In this document: in pieces, positions 1 through 11,270 of the stretch
How the letters are laid out: each line of letters opens with the position of its first letter
Position numbering within the stretch: position 1 is the first letter of the stretch
Source of the DNA: Flaccisagitta enflata
Lineage: Eukaryota > Chaetognatha > Sagittoidea > Aphragmophora
Length of the DNA stretch: 64,000 nt
Reading direction: 5' to 3'
NCBI GenBank assembly: GCA_965153355.1
Contig: OZ231126.1
Coordinates: forward strand, 72,230,001-72,294,000
The notes under the pieces: model-generated
The model's input: the letters and a program-made list of their open reading frames with translations, nothing else
Told to the model about the DNA's origin: nothing
Database searches by the model: none
Program-made: the position numbers and the translations under genes

Positions 1-338
1 TGCCAGGAGGAAAAGAGAGATAAAGCGGATTCGTAACAAAACCCGACTTATAACAAGGCCGGGTACACAGCCATCATAATTGCGTGCAGGTGGGAGGGGG
101 CAGTCAGGTACTTTGGCAGGAAAGGCGACGTTGGGAAAAGAACGATAAATCTAATGAACCAGTCGACAGACACACAGACGGACCGACCTAAAAGTGACTT
201 TTAAAGTCGCGCAGCACGTGAGTAAAAACGAGTACGCGGCCGAAGTAACAGAAAGACCATTTTATGCGCCTTCAAACGTCACTCTCCGGAAACTGGACAG
301 CAATGTGACAGGCGTGTGTCTTGAGAATTCTCCTTTTT
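1..338. repeat. Left copy of a repeat that recurs at the window end
   Basis: These 338 bases match 63663-64000 at about 94% by hand alignment, with roughly 21 substitutions and no indel. The match runs past both ends of the family A element inside it (52-228), so it is a shared block and not just two insertions of one element. Both copies are cut by the window edge on one side, so the true length is unknown. It may be a large tandem duplication with a 63,662-bp step or a dispersed repeat. Confidence 0.9.
52..228 (+). mobile_element. Family A element, diverged
   Basis: The head reads ACAAGGCCGGGTACACAGCC and the tail ends in the GTCGCGCAGCACGTGAG stem-loop with a short A run. A short ACAGACGGACCGACC tract lies before the stem-loop, as in other copies. 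The body is short and has no tandem array. No coding capacity. Confidence 0.7.
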
Positions 339-359
339 TTCATGTTTCTTACACTCTTC

Positions 360-604
<245 letters not shown>

Positions 605-1594
605 ACAGACAGAGAAACGCAGAAAGACGTGGGACAGACGAACATGTGTTAAGGTAGACAGACTGTCAGACAAAAGAAGAGAAACACATCGCGGAAGGGA
701 AGAAATAAAAACAAAGTCAAAGTGAAGAAGGAAGAGCTAAGCAAAAGATAATCTCACGAAAAAAATGATATGAAAGATGGACACTATCACTACTCTACCA
801 CTTACTTATCATCGAATGAGAGCCTTTGGAACTCTCAATGGTGTTATATCCGGACCCATCACAGCTATCCTTTAACTTTTCGTAGAGAAAATCCAACTGA
901 GAATTATCACAGAAAAATTATCTCATATTTGAAACAGTATCACCCGTTTCTCTCTAAAAATGAGATATGCAGACAACAAGATTACACTTGATAAATATGG
1001 CGGGACAAGGTGAACATATCCATTTGGGCACATTCTCATGATCCTCATATGTCTATCAAAAGATAAAAAAATATGGCAGAAATAAAATTGTCTTTTAAGA
1101 ATAATATCAGAAGAAAAGAGAATAGGTTGGGCTTGTCAAATACAACAAAAATATGCGTTCATGTTATCCCTATCATCATGTAAGAGACTCACTTAGTCTT
1201 AGAGATCAGATTAACAAAGATGGTTGGCCACTTTCTCGGGTCAAAACAAGATGACGTTGTGTTAGTTTGCAAGAACAAGAGAGAAATTTGAGATTTTTCG
1301 TCTTTCATATTAACGAATGATGAATCTCTTCATTTTCATACATCTTGTAAAATAGGTACTTGGTAGGCCCGTTTTTTCGTCAAATTTACTTTCTTGCCAA
1401 TCCACATTTTCTTTGCCAAGATACAAGGAGTCACACCTTCATTGAATATTTTTTCGTATTTTCAACACACATGTTTGATATAGTTCATTGATTCACCAAT
1501 GTACTTCGTGTTTCAAGAAATAACCCTCTCGAACGTCACAGATATTGTTACCGGACTTCCATTCCAAGATCTGACAGGTGTTGTTTTGGACAAG
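605..1594. other. AT-rich interval without a gene
   Basis: No coding region, RNA or element end is convincing here. One piece, 767-873, is a diverged copy of 49196-49290: both contain GAGAGCCTTTGGA and ATCCGGACCCATCAC. The open frame across 770-991 follows this repeated piece and is not supported as a gene. Confidence 0.6.
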
Positions 1595-1862
<268 letters not shown>

Positions 1863-2092
1863 ATAGTAAAACATTTGCAGTCTGTTGACGTTATCCAATT
1901 TCTCCAGTTGATATATTCTGATTCTCATTCCTGACCTACATCAAGCAGGTCCAAACATCAAACGCGCTGAAAATGTGCTGGATCCAAATCTGACACAAAA
2001 AAGTGTGTCAAAGAGTCTCTCTCAGGTGAATGACAAAGGACAGTGCCTTCAGTTTAAGCAAGAAAAATGGGGTTATGATATGAGGTAGAGAC

Positions 2093-4444
2093 GAGTGAAC
2101 CACCCTACTTATGGGTGTTTTTCATACTTAGTTGATTTTAGCTTCAAATCTCCACTAGTTATTGGACTACTACTGAAATGTTTGCCACATAGACTCCCAA
2201 TAGCATCATTTTTCCTAAGAAACAGTCAAATTACACAAGTTCCTACCCTCTTACACTCTTTTTTAGCTAAATTCATGAAAATCCTCAAAATCACAACACA
2301 TCTTCGGTGGGTGCTCCAACACCTAAGCAATCAAAGAAAAGTCCTAACCTATACATCACAACACATCTCGCCACAGGGTGAAAGGATTCTGAGCTTTAAT
2401 GCACAATCTTTGCACGTAAAGTATTTTTAACTAGTGAACGATCGGCGTTAGGATATTTTATCACAAATATAACATAACAATAATTCCAGTCTCAACGCCA
2501 GCTGAAAATGACTTGAGGTTAATGGGCCTGGTGTCAAACCATAGCCTGACATCTAGTAAAGGTTAGGAGAAAATATCCCCTAGGTCGACTACCAGTTCAA
2601 CAGACAAAAAGACAATGACGGCCACGATGTAGAGAAATCGCGAATTTCTCTGTGATAAGCACTCTTTAAACAGATGGACCCGAAACAAAAAAAAATTTTG
2701 ATTGAATTTACCTGTCCAGTAGGACCTAGTGAACTTAAAAACAGCATTCAAATCCATATTCATTCAAAAAATATTGAAAAAAATCAGCAAAAATGTTAAA
2801 AACGGCAAGTTTTTCTGTGTGGCATACTAGCGTTTTGCGTGTTTTTAATGTTTTTTGACTCAATTTTTTTATCAAAGTACTTGAAAACCACTTGGGAGTA
2901 TTCAGAGCAATCTAAAATATCATATCCTACCTTAAAAACCTAATTTTTGAAAAAAAATTACTCATGACCTTTTCCCTTTAAGGAGTGAACCACCCTACTT
3001 ATGGGTGTTTTTCATACTTAGTTGATTTTAGCTTCAAATCTCCACTAGTTATTGGACTACTACTGAAATGTTTGCCACATAGACTCCCAATAGCATCATT
3101 TTTCCTAAGAAACAGTCAAATTACACAAGTTCCTACCCTCTTACACTCTTTTTTAGCTAAATTCATGAAAATCCTCAAAATCACAACACATCTTCGGTGG
3201 GTGCTCCAACACCTAAGCAATCAAAGAAAAGTCCTAACCTATACATCACAACACATCTCGCCACAGGGTGAAAGGATTCTGAGCTTTAATGCACAATCTT
3301 TGCACGTAAAGTATTTTTAACTAGTGAACGATCGGCGTTAGGATATTTTATCACAAATATAACATAACAATAATTCCAGTCTCAACGCCAGCTGAAAATG
3401 ACTTGAGGTTAATGGGCCTGGTGTCAAACCATAGCCTGACATCTAGTAAAGGTTAGGAGAAAATATCCCCTAGGTCGACTACCAGTTCAACAGACAAAAA
3501 GACAATGACGGCCACGATGTAGAGAAATCGCGAATTTCTCTGTGATAAGCACTCTTTAAACAGATGGACCCGAAACAAAAAAAAATTTTGATTGAATTTA
3601 CCTGTCCAGTAGGACCTAGTGAACTTAAAAACAGCATTCAAATCCATATTCATTCAAAAAATATTGAAAAAAATCAGCAAAAATGTTAAAAACGGCAAGT
3701 TTTTCTGTGTGGCATACTAGCGTTTTGCGTGTTTTTAATGTTTTTTGACTCAATTTTTTTATCAAAGTACTTGAAAACCACTTGGGAGTATTCAGAGCAA
3801 TCTAAAATATCATATCCTACCTTAAAAACCTAATTTTTGAAAAAAAATTACTCATGACCTTTTCCCTTTAAGGAGTGAACCACCCTACTTATGGGTGTTT
3901 TTCATACTTAGTTGATTTTAGCTTCAAATCTCCACTAGTTATTGGACTACTACTGAAATGTTTGCCACATAGACTCCCAATAGCATCATTTTTTCTAAGA
4001 AACAGTCAAATTACACAAGTTCCTACCCTCTTACACTCTTTTTTAGCTAAATTCATGAAAATCCTCAAAATCACAACACATCTTCGGTGGGTGCTCCAAC
4101 ACCTAAGCAATCAAAGAAAAGTCCTAACCTATACATCACAACACATCTCACCACAGGGTGAAAGGATTCTGAGCTTTAATGCACAATCTTTGCACGTAAA
4201 GTATTTTTAACTAGTGAACGATCGGCGTTAGGATATTTTATCACAAATATAACATAACAATAATTCCAGTCTCAACGCCAGCTGAAAATGACTTGAGGTT
4301 AATGGGCCTGGTGTCAAACCATAGCCTGACATCTAGTAAAGGTTAGGAGAAAATATCCCCTAGGTCGACTACCAGTTCAACAGACAAAAAGACAATGACG
4401 GCCACGATGTAGAGAAATCGCGAATTTCTCTGTGATAAGCACTC
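2093..4444. repeat. 890-bp tandem satellite, 2.6 copies
   Basis: Copies begin at 2093, 2983 and 3873, each with GAGTGAACCACCC. The third stops after 572 bp, at TGTGATAAGCACTC. Copies 2 and 3 differ at only two positions that I could find (T/C near 3992 and A/G near 4150), so the array is young or kept uniform. Each unit holds an identical 111-codon open frame that starts with GTG, not ATG. With no divergence between copies this cannot be tested for coding, and I recognise no domain in it. I treat it as non-coding satellite. Confidence 0.93.
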
Positions 4445-5661
4445 AGACATGTGCAAGAGGAAAAACACGACTAGTGAAGAAAAGGAAAAGCTTACGAGAA
4501 TTGGACAAAAAAATGGCGCAAACCAAGACACTGAAGAAAGCCTGCAGACTGCAGAAGTCCATTCATCCGTCTAATTGTCCATTACACCGAACTTTTGTGG
4601 TGTTTACAGGCGCCAGTGCAAGTCTCAGAGCCGGTAAACACTGACAAGGGCCACCGCTTTACCGCGCCATCCAGGCCTTAAACATCTTAAACATCTCAAA
4701 CATCTCAAACAACGCAAGTCTTCAAAAGGATGAGCCATTTTTGTGTAGATTGCTCTTAACACATACCAGGTGATCAGACAAAATTAGATTAATGTATGAT
4801 GCCATTACCCCTCAACTACCAAAGCAAAATAGCTGAGCATAGTCTAGAATTAAAGGGAATTGCTGAACGTTTGCTTATCAAAATAGAAATCGCCCCTAAA
4901 TGCTCAGAAACTGCCTTTAAAGTTTATCAGTATCTGTCAATTGGAGATAGTGTGGAAATTTTGCAAAAAATCCTTATCCAGTGTAATTTGACTTTGGATA
5001 GAGACATTTTCTTTGCAGTTCTTATGATTTTCTTATCTATTGAATAGAAAAATTATTATTTTAGTACAAAAAAAAATCATAGCTTTACTCAATCAACAGA
5101 TGTGGCTAAGAAACCAACGACAATAAATAAATTGTCCAAGTTGCTCCAGTTTCGGCACTAAGTCTCAATCATTGAAAATAGTATTCACGGCGGTTACTTC
5201 CAAGCCTTTTGAAGTAATTTTCTTTGTAATAAACTCTTGCCCAAATTTGATCTCCTAATTGTTTAGTCTCAGCGTCCAAAGAGATTTACTCAGTTCCAAT
5301 CGATCACCCGGTATGATAGAATTCCACCTCACATAAGGAAAAAATGAGACTAAAAAAAAAGAAAACAAGTTGAAGAAATTTCCTGAAACACGGCTCGGGA
5401 CATTATTTTTCATGCTGGATTTTCCATTTGCGAGCTCTCAAATGAAAGAAACAAGCCCGACCGGGCAAAGATGCGTCCGGACTGTGTCGCTGCGTGTATT
5501 GATCATGTGACATATATGTAGAGACAGATAGACAAACAGACGGGAAAAACGACTGAGTAGTAAAGGAGGCTCTCAAAACATGTTGGTTGATCATTTGTTT
5601 CAATATAGGATCTCACCGTGGCCAAAAACAGTCGAGAAACGCGGTTATTGCACAGGCGTAA
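4445..5661. other. Unique sequence, no supported gene
   Basis: The satellite breaks off at 4444. An ATG-initiated frame of 83 codons lies at 4796-5047. Its composition is ordinary (mixed charged and aliphatic residues, no repeat) but I recognise no family, no splice partner and no promoter, so it is not called. The rest is AT-rich and featureless. Confidence 0.5.
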
Positions 5662-5708
5662 CGGACCGACGGACGGACGGACGGACGGACGGACCGACGG
5701 ACGGACAG
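5662..5708. repeat. (GGAC)n tract
   Basis: Tetranucleotide CGGA/GGAC run with two GGACC variants. Similar tracts sit just inside the 3' stem-loop of family A and B elements, so this may be a relic of one, but no stem-loop or head is recognisable beside it. Confidence 0.8.
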
Positions 5709-5939
5709 ACCCTCTTATAGAGATTCGTTCCTGACGGACGCATCTAAAAAGGCTTCAAGGGAGAGAGAGAAAATATATTTGCGACTTAGGTAAAGCCCAG
5801 GCAGGCGAAAGCACCTTTTCCATTTCATGGCCTCATAAATTAGGAGAGGATTATTCCTAAGATACTGCTCGTCTATCTTTATAAGCCATCGCCTCGGCAC
5901 GTTTTGTCTATCTCCGTCTGACTCTGTCTGTCGCTTTTT

Positions 5940-6510
5940 TATAATAACGGGAAAAAGAGGGGGTCAGTGGAGAATGCCCAAAAGGGAACCAAAAGAGAAA
6001 GTCGCCTGCCAAGAAGACCCTGTCAAGCCTAAAGAAGGAAGACCTAAGAAGGGCCCGCGGGTATAAGTGTCCTACCAAACCTCAGTCTAGGCAAAAGGGA
6101 AATATATCAAGACCTAGAATCCTCATGAAATGAGCTGACTTAAGCAGAGCAAAGGCAACTCGCTGTCATGACTGCTAAAGGGGAAGGGGAAAGACTCAGG
6201 GGATGCCCTCTATGCTCTAGGAAACCTGAACACCTGGTCCACCGGTCCCTATAAATGAGCAAGAGAAGTGAGAGGTGTGTCCTAGGAAGTGGGTGGGGAA
6301 GCCTCTGCCAGATGCCAGACCAGAGATGCAAAAGCCAGGAAGGAAGAGCAGAGCAAAAGGGAAAGATGAGGCAGGTAGCAGAGGAGAGAGAGAGCAACCG
6401 CCAATCAGGAGGAAGGAGGAGCTGAGGAGGCAAGGTAGTGAGAGCCAGAGCCAGAGAGCAGAAGGACCCGTAGCAGTGAGCTAGCTAGAGGCAGAGGTCC
6501 CCGTACTACA
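5940..6510. repeat. Left 571-bp direct repeat (LTR-like)
   Basis: Matches 12995-13565 at an offset of 7055 bp. The only difference noticed is AGCAAGAGAAG here against AGCAGGAGAAG in the other copy. It has ordinary base composition and a TATAAAT at 6250. Open frames on both strands inside it are short and unrecognised. Confidence 0.93.
6250..6256 (+). promoter_or_regulatory. TATA-like motif in the direct repeat
   Basis: TATAAAT, preceded by GGTCCC. It is repeated at 13305 in the right copy. If the repeats are LTRs, this would fit the U3/R promoter, but the motif alone is weak evidence. Confidence 0.25.
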
Positions 6511-7679
6511 GTTACTCCCCCTCTCGCGAAGACGACGTCCTCGGCGTCTAAACCTAAAAAAAAAAAATCTAAACCTCAACCCCTCAGTGATAAGGCGAGA
6601 TAAGCAGAGCAAACGCGCCAAGCTGACTGAGATCCAAACCCAAGCTAATAGTATGTATGTAAGCAGTGTTCGTTACGAGTCCTTGCCCGTGTGGTTTGGC
6701 ACTGGGCCAGGCAAATACAGGCTGGACTCAAGTCGTCAGTTTTGTCAGCGTGTGTAGTCAAACTTAATATACCACCAATCCAACAAATGAAAGGCCCTAT
6801 GGTGCGTGCACCACACGGGAATAGGTACGCAAAAAAACCGCAAGCATTCCCCGCCACTCGGGAAAAGTAAACCGGAGCAAAAACAGGTACAAACCGTGTA
6901 AAATGCCGCCAGGGTAGGGAGGGGGGTATAAATACCAAGAGCCAACGCAAAGGCCACCAACCCCAAATACCACCAGCATAATTCCAACAGGGAACGAAAA
7001 ATCACAGGGGGGGGGGGCAAAGAAAAAATGGACCCATGCAAGGGCATAAACGTAGATGAACGCGGGGAAAATGACAGCATGGCACGACATATAATCAAAG
7101 AAAACAAAAAAAAAAAAAAACACTCAACTACCCAACCAACCCATTAATGTACACGCGTAACGCAATAATCAACGATGGACAGAAAAAGGGAAAAAGCACT
7201 ACCACAAACACAGTAAAAACAATGTGATAAGCTTGTAGGCACACAAGCAACGAGAAACCTATCATACATCCACGTAAACGGCGCAATCAGAAACGGCGGG
7301 AAAGATGACGTCATTTGTCCAACGAACAAAATCACGTAACGAAATGCCACCGGGAGGTCGGTTGTAAAAAGCGAATCTTCATGAGACCGTACACGATGCC
7401 GCCAAAATCGCCGATGTGCCCTGCATGTCCATGTTAGCATGTCCGAGGTCAAGGTACCGCGTAATGCGTATCCATGTTAGCACGCCCAAAGCAAACGGTT
7501 GATGACGTCATGCTGAAAATGGGGAAAACAAAACTCGTAAAGATATGACGCAAAAAAAAAAAAAAAAAAAAATCAAATCAATCAGTCAATGTAAGGGCAT
7601 TGACAGTGCCAAGCCCCAACGCTGGACCCAAATAAAAACAGTTCACATGTACATACTCATATGTACCAAAAACCGGCAA

Positions 7680-8222
7680 AACAAAGGGAAAGCAACGGCA
7701 AAAAAAAAAACAAAAACAAAAATAAAAAAAAACCACGATAAAAAAAAACAAACAAAAACCGAGACAACACAACACAAATAATAAATGGAAGAGAAAGAAA
7801 CAAAAAAGAGAAAAATAGCAAAACAAAGCAGAGCAAAGAAAAGAGAAAAGAGGAAAGAAGCAAAGAAAGGAAAATAAAAGAAATCCAAGAAAAGAAAAGG
7901 AATAAAAGAGAAGAAAAGGAACGAAAAGAGAAAAATAAGGAAAGAAAAGATAAGACGGAAAGAAAAGACGGAGAGAAAAGAAGAGAAAAGAAAAGAAAGA
8001 GCAGAGGATAGCAAAAGGGAAGAGGGAAGAAAAGAGAATTTAACAAAAGAGGAAAAATAGGGAGAGAAAGGAAGGAAAGAAATGAAAGTGACAAAAAAAA
8101 AAAAGAGAAGAATAAAAGGAGAAGGAAAGAGAGGGAGGGACAAAAAAGAGAGAGAAAGAGGGAAAGAAAGGCGGAGATACAATAAGAAAGAGAGAAACAA
8201 AAAGAAAGAAAGGATACAAACG
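7680..8222. repeat. Purine-rich low-complexity tract
   Basis: About 540 bp of almost pure A and G (AAAAGAGAAA-type), with very few pyrimidines. A similar but shorter tract lies at about 10,735-10,945. Such polypurine/polypyrimidine DNA can form triplexes. No coding meaning. Confidence 0.85.
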
Positions 8223-8752
8223 CAAGCGGCGGCGGCGGCGGCGTAGTCAAGGCCGTAGTCGAGCACGAATCCCAAAGTTGAATGGTCGGAGCCCGCGTCG
8301 TAGTTTTGCCTTGTCACCCGCGTAGTCGGCCTGCGTCTGCCGTATTCAGAGAAAGCCTTCCACTGAAGAGATAGGAGAAGTCAAACCACAGCCTGACAAC
8401 ACAGACGAACTCGACATTCCAAATTCGGCCTCGGCATAACAGACAGACAAAGTTAGACATCTCCTGACTTACGCCACTGGAGAAAGGTAAACCCAAAAGA
8501 CGGACAAAACACAACCCGGACAGGACAGCGGACGAAATACAGACAGACGAGACATCCCGGGGATGTATCAAATACCACCGTGACGAGAATAAATTAAATA
8601 CAATAATATATAAATAGTAATAACCATAACAAATATACAACAATAACAAAAACAACACGACAGCAACAACATAAACAATAATAGAAACAATAAATATAAT
8701 AAAAATAGTAATAACAATAAAAATAGCAATAATATTAATAATAACAACAATA

Positions 8753-8769
8753 ATAATAATAATAATAAT

Positions 8770-8828
<59 letters not shown>

Positions 8829-8892
8829 TAATAATAATAATAATAATAATATTAATAATAATAATAATAATAATAATAAAAACAATAGTAAC

Positions 8893-8927
<35 letters not shown>

Positions 8928-8931
8928 TAAA

Positions 8932-8981
<50 letters not shown>

Positions 8982-9003
8982 TGATAATAATAATGATAAT
9001 AAT
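8753..9003. repeat. (AAT)n microsatellite
   Basis: About 250 bp of AAT trinucleotide with occasional GAT and AAA variants. The Ile- and Leu-rich frames over it on both strands are artefacts. Confidence 0.96.
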
Positions 9004-9199
9004 AGTGATAACAACACAAGTATAAAACAACTAAATACAACTAAAAACAAAAAAAACGCCAGGATCAAACGGACGAGCAATGATCGAGCAACGGATGCAT
9101 AAAACGGCTGCACACACAGCCAAAACAAGAAAAGACCAAGACAAACGGACAAAAGAGATAGACAGACAGACAGCCAAATAAGATGGAGAAGGACGAGCC

Positions 9200-9300
9200 G
9201 ACTGTTCATTATCGATCGACCGGGTGTATTATCAACCAAATCATACAGTCACTGGAATTTAATGAACATCCCCAAACAGACATCCCCCAACAGACGGACG
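9200..9300 (+). repeat. Diverged internal repeat, copy 1
   Basis: The order TTCATTAT..., GTGTATTATCAACCA, CAGTCACTGGAATTTAATGAA is repeated in diverged form at 11187-11270. The two copies lie about 2 kb apart and both are followed by GACAGACGG-like bases, so the T-poor interior contains an old duplication. Confidence 0.55.
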
Positions 9301-10344
9301 GACGGAGCCAAGGAGAAAACAAACAAAAAACAGATAGAAGACAGAGAAAAGACAAACTGCTAAAAAAAAAGCCGGCAAAAAGACAATCAAGGAAAGAGGA
9401 ACTGACACACAGCCCGAGAGGGGACAGACAAATTAAAGCGGACGTGAACCATGAACGCGAAATAGTGTAGACTTAACTACTTTCTCTATTTCCTTCGGTT
9501 AACCAACGGGGCCGAAGAAGCTGGAGAGATCCGCAAAAAAATTGGGATGCATTCCCAAAATATGAGCCAACGATTTTATCATCCATAAGGGGCGAGGAAA
9601 TGTATGCGTTCGTTTCCCTTTTTTTTATGGTGTTTGATTCCGACGGAAGCCGCTGAATCGAGAAGAACACGTCGGGAGTGCAAGAAAAAAAACGAGCAAA
9701 ACAAACGGGATGAAAAACAATAAAAAAAAACAGACACAACCGACATGACTGACACGTTGACGAATGCGTGGGATCAGTCCACAGTGGATATACCACGCGC
9801 TGGTCATTTGTCACATGAACGGGGGGGGGGGGGAGAAATAGGCAAAGACGGACATAAAAAGCCGGGGGAGGTGGTTGGAAGGATCAATTCGGTCCAGATA
9901 GTCACCAAAGCGTTACGGACAGACAGATAAAAGAGAAGACAAACCGGCCGAACGTCGAACGGAACGAACAGCTGCCGATGGATACTGAAAGGAAAGAGCG
10001 CAAAGAGGGAAAGAGGAAAGGAAAAGAATAAGGGAAAAGAAAGTCAGACAGAGCCAGATAAAACAGAATAAGGACGAACCGACAGCCAAGAGACCCCACA
10101 CTTGCAACATGTGCAAGCCTAATGCAAACGCGCCCACGTCTCCAAGGTCCACCGAAGTCGAGGCCGCACCTTCTTATATTTGCCCAATTTGCGCCCGTTA
10201 ACGGCGAGCAACACCTTGCGTGTTCTAGGCTGGTGATGGCTGGGGGCTGACGTGTCACCAAAATACAATCTGAGTGGGCATCTGCTCCCAAGCCGAAATT
10301 CCGAACCTTCGCTCAGATGTCCCAGCGCACAGGATTCCCTTCAT

Positions 10345-10449
10345 GTGGCGTTTGAACTCTAAACCTTGGCCTTGAGTCTAATGCGCTACTCAGGGTTCGA
10401 ACCCACTCCAATCTGGAAGAGTACAGGATCACCGAGCCACGCGCCCCAA
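10345..10449 (-). mobile_element. tRNA-like SINE head (possible)
   Basis: On the minus strand an A-box-like TGGCTCGGTGA (10429-10439) is followed 25 bases later by a B-box-like GGTTCGAACCC (10393-10403), 9/11 and 10/11 to the RNA polymerase III consensus. Start-to-start spacing of 36 bases is short for an intact tRNA but fits a tRNA-derived SINE head. No clover-leaf is obvious and no 3' tail or target duplication was found. Confidence 0.4.
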
Positions 10450-11186
10450 TCTCCCAGCCATCACTGGATTGTCAACAATGATCGAGAGCGGTGCGGACGC
10501 ACCCGTATAATTGCCACCGCCGGCGTAAGCCACGCCAAGACTCCAGACGCGAAAGGGCCAAACGAGGGGCGAGACCAATCAACAAGGCAAACATACAGAC
10601 AGATCGAGAGACGAACCAAGAGTGTCACCCCCGGCAGAGCCGCTAAGGTGTAAACAGACAAGACGAACATGCGGCACCCTGGTCGTAGATGGCCAGACAG
10701 GGACAGTAATGCAACAGGAGCCACACAAGAGAGCAGAGAACAGAAAGAAGTAAAAAAAAACAGGGAAGACGGGAAAGAGAAAGGGAAGAAAGGAGAGAAA
10801 AGAGGAATAAGAGAGAAAAGGAAAGGGAGAGAGAAAAAGGAAAAGAAAAGAAAAGAGAAGAAAAGGAGAGAAAAAGAAAGGAAGGGAGAAAAAAAAAGGA
10901 GAAGAGAGAAAAGAAAGAGGGAGGGGAAAAGAAAAAAAAAAACCCAACCAAGGCCGAACCCAACCATCGACGGCGAAAGAGACGGACAAAGATGGTAAGG
11001 GCCGAAAGTATAACCAACCATACCGCAAGGACAGACATGTGACAGCAAACGGGACAGACGGACCGAATGAAGGGCAAAACGAAGGAACAGCCGAGACAAA
11101 GGGGTGGGGGAGGGTGGGGGGGGGAAAGAAATCGACAGGAAAGAACGCACAAGAACAGACAAAGCAGAGTGAAAGACGGACAGGCA

Positions 11187-11270
11187 GGGTTCATTGTCAA
11201 ATGACTGGATGTGTTATTAAACCATCCAGTCGCTGTGATTTAATGAATAGCCGTGAACAGACGAGTTGAC
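11187..11270 (+). repeat. Diverged internal repeat, copy 2
   Basis: Counterpart of 9200-9300: TTCATTGTC..., GTGTTATTAAACCA, CAGTCGCTGTGATTTAATGAA. Similarity is clear by eye over about 75 bases. Confidence 0.55.

Noticed and set aside
2095-4210. Three identical 111-codon frames in the 890-bp satellite
   Set aside because: They start with GTG, and their identity simply reflects identical DNA; no family or splice signal supports a gene.
7643-9239. Minus-strand Phe/Leu/Ser- and Ile/Leu-rich frames looking like multi-pass membrane proteins
   Set aside because: They arise from purine-rich and AAT low-complexity DNA; neighbouring frames are open too and no family is recognisable.
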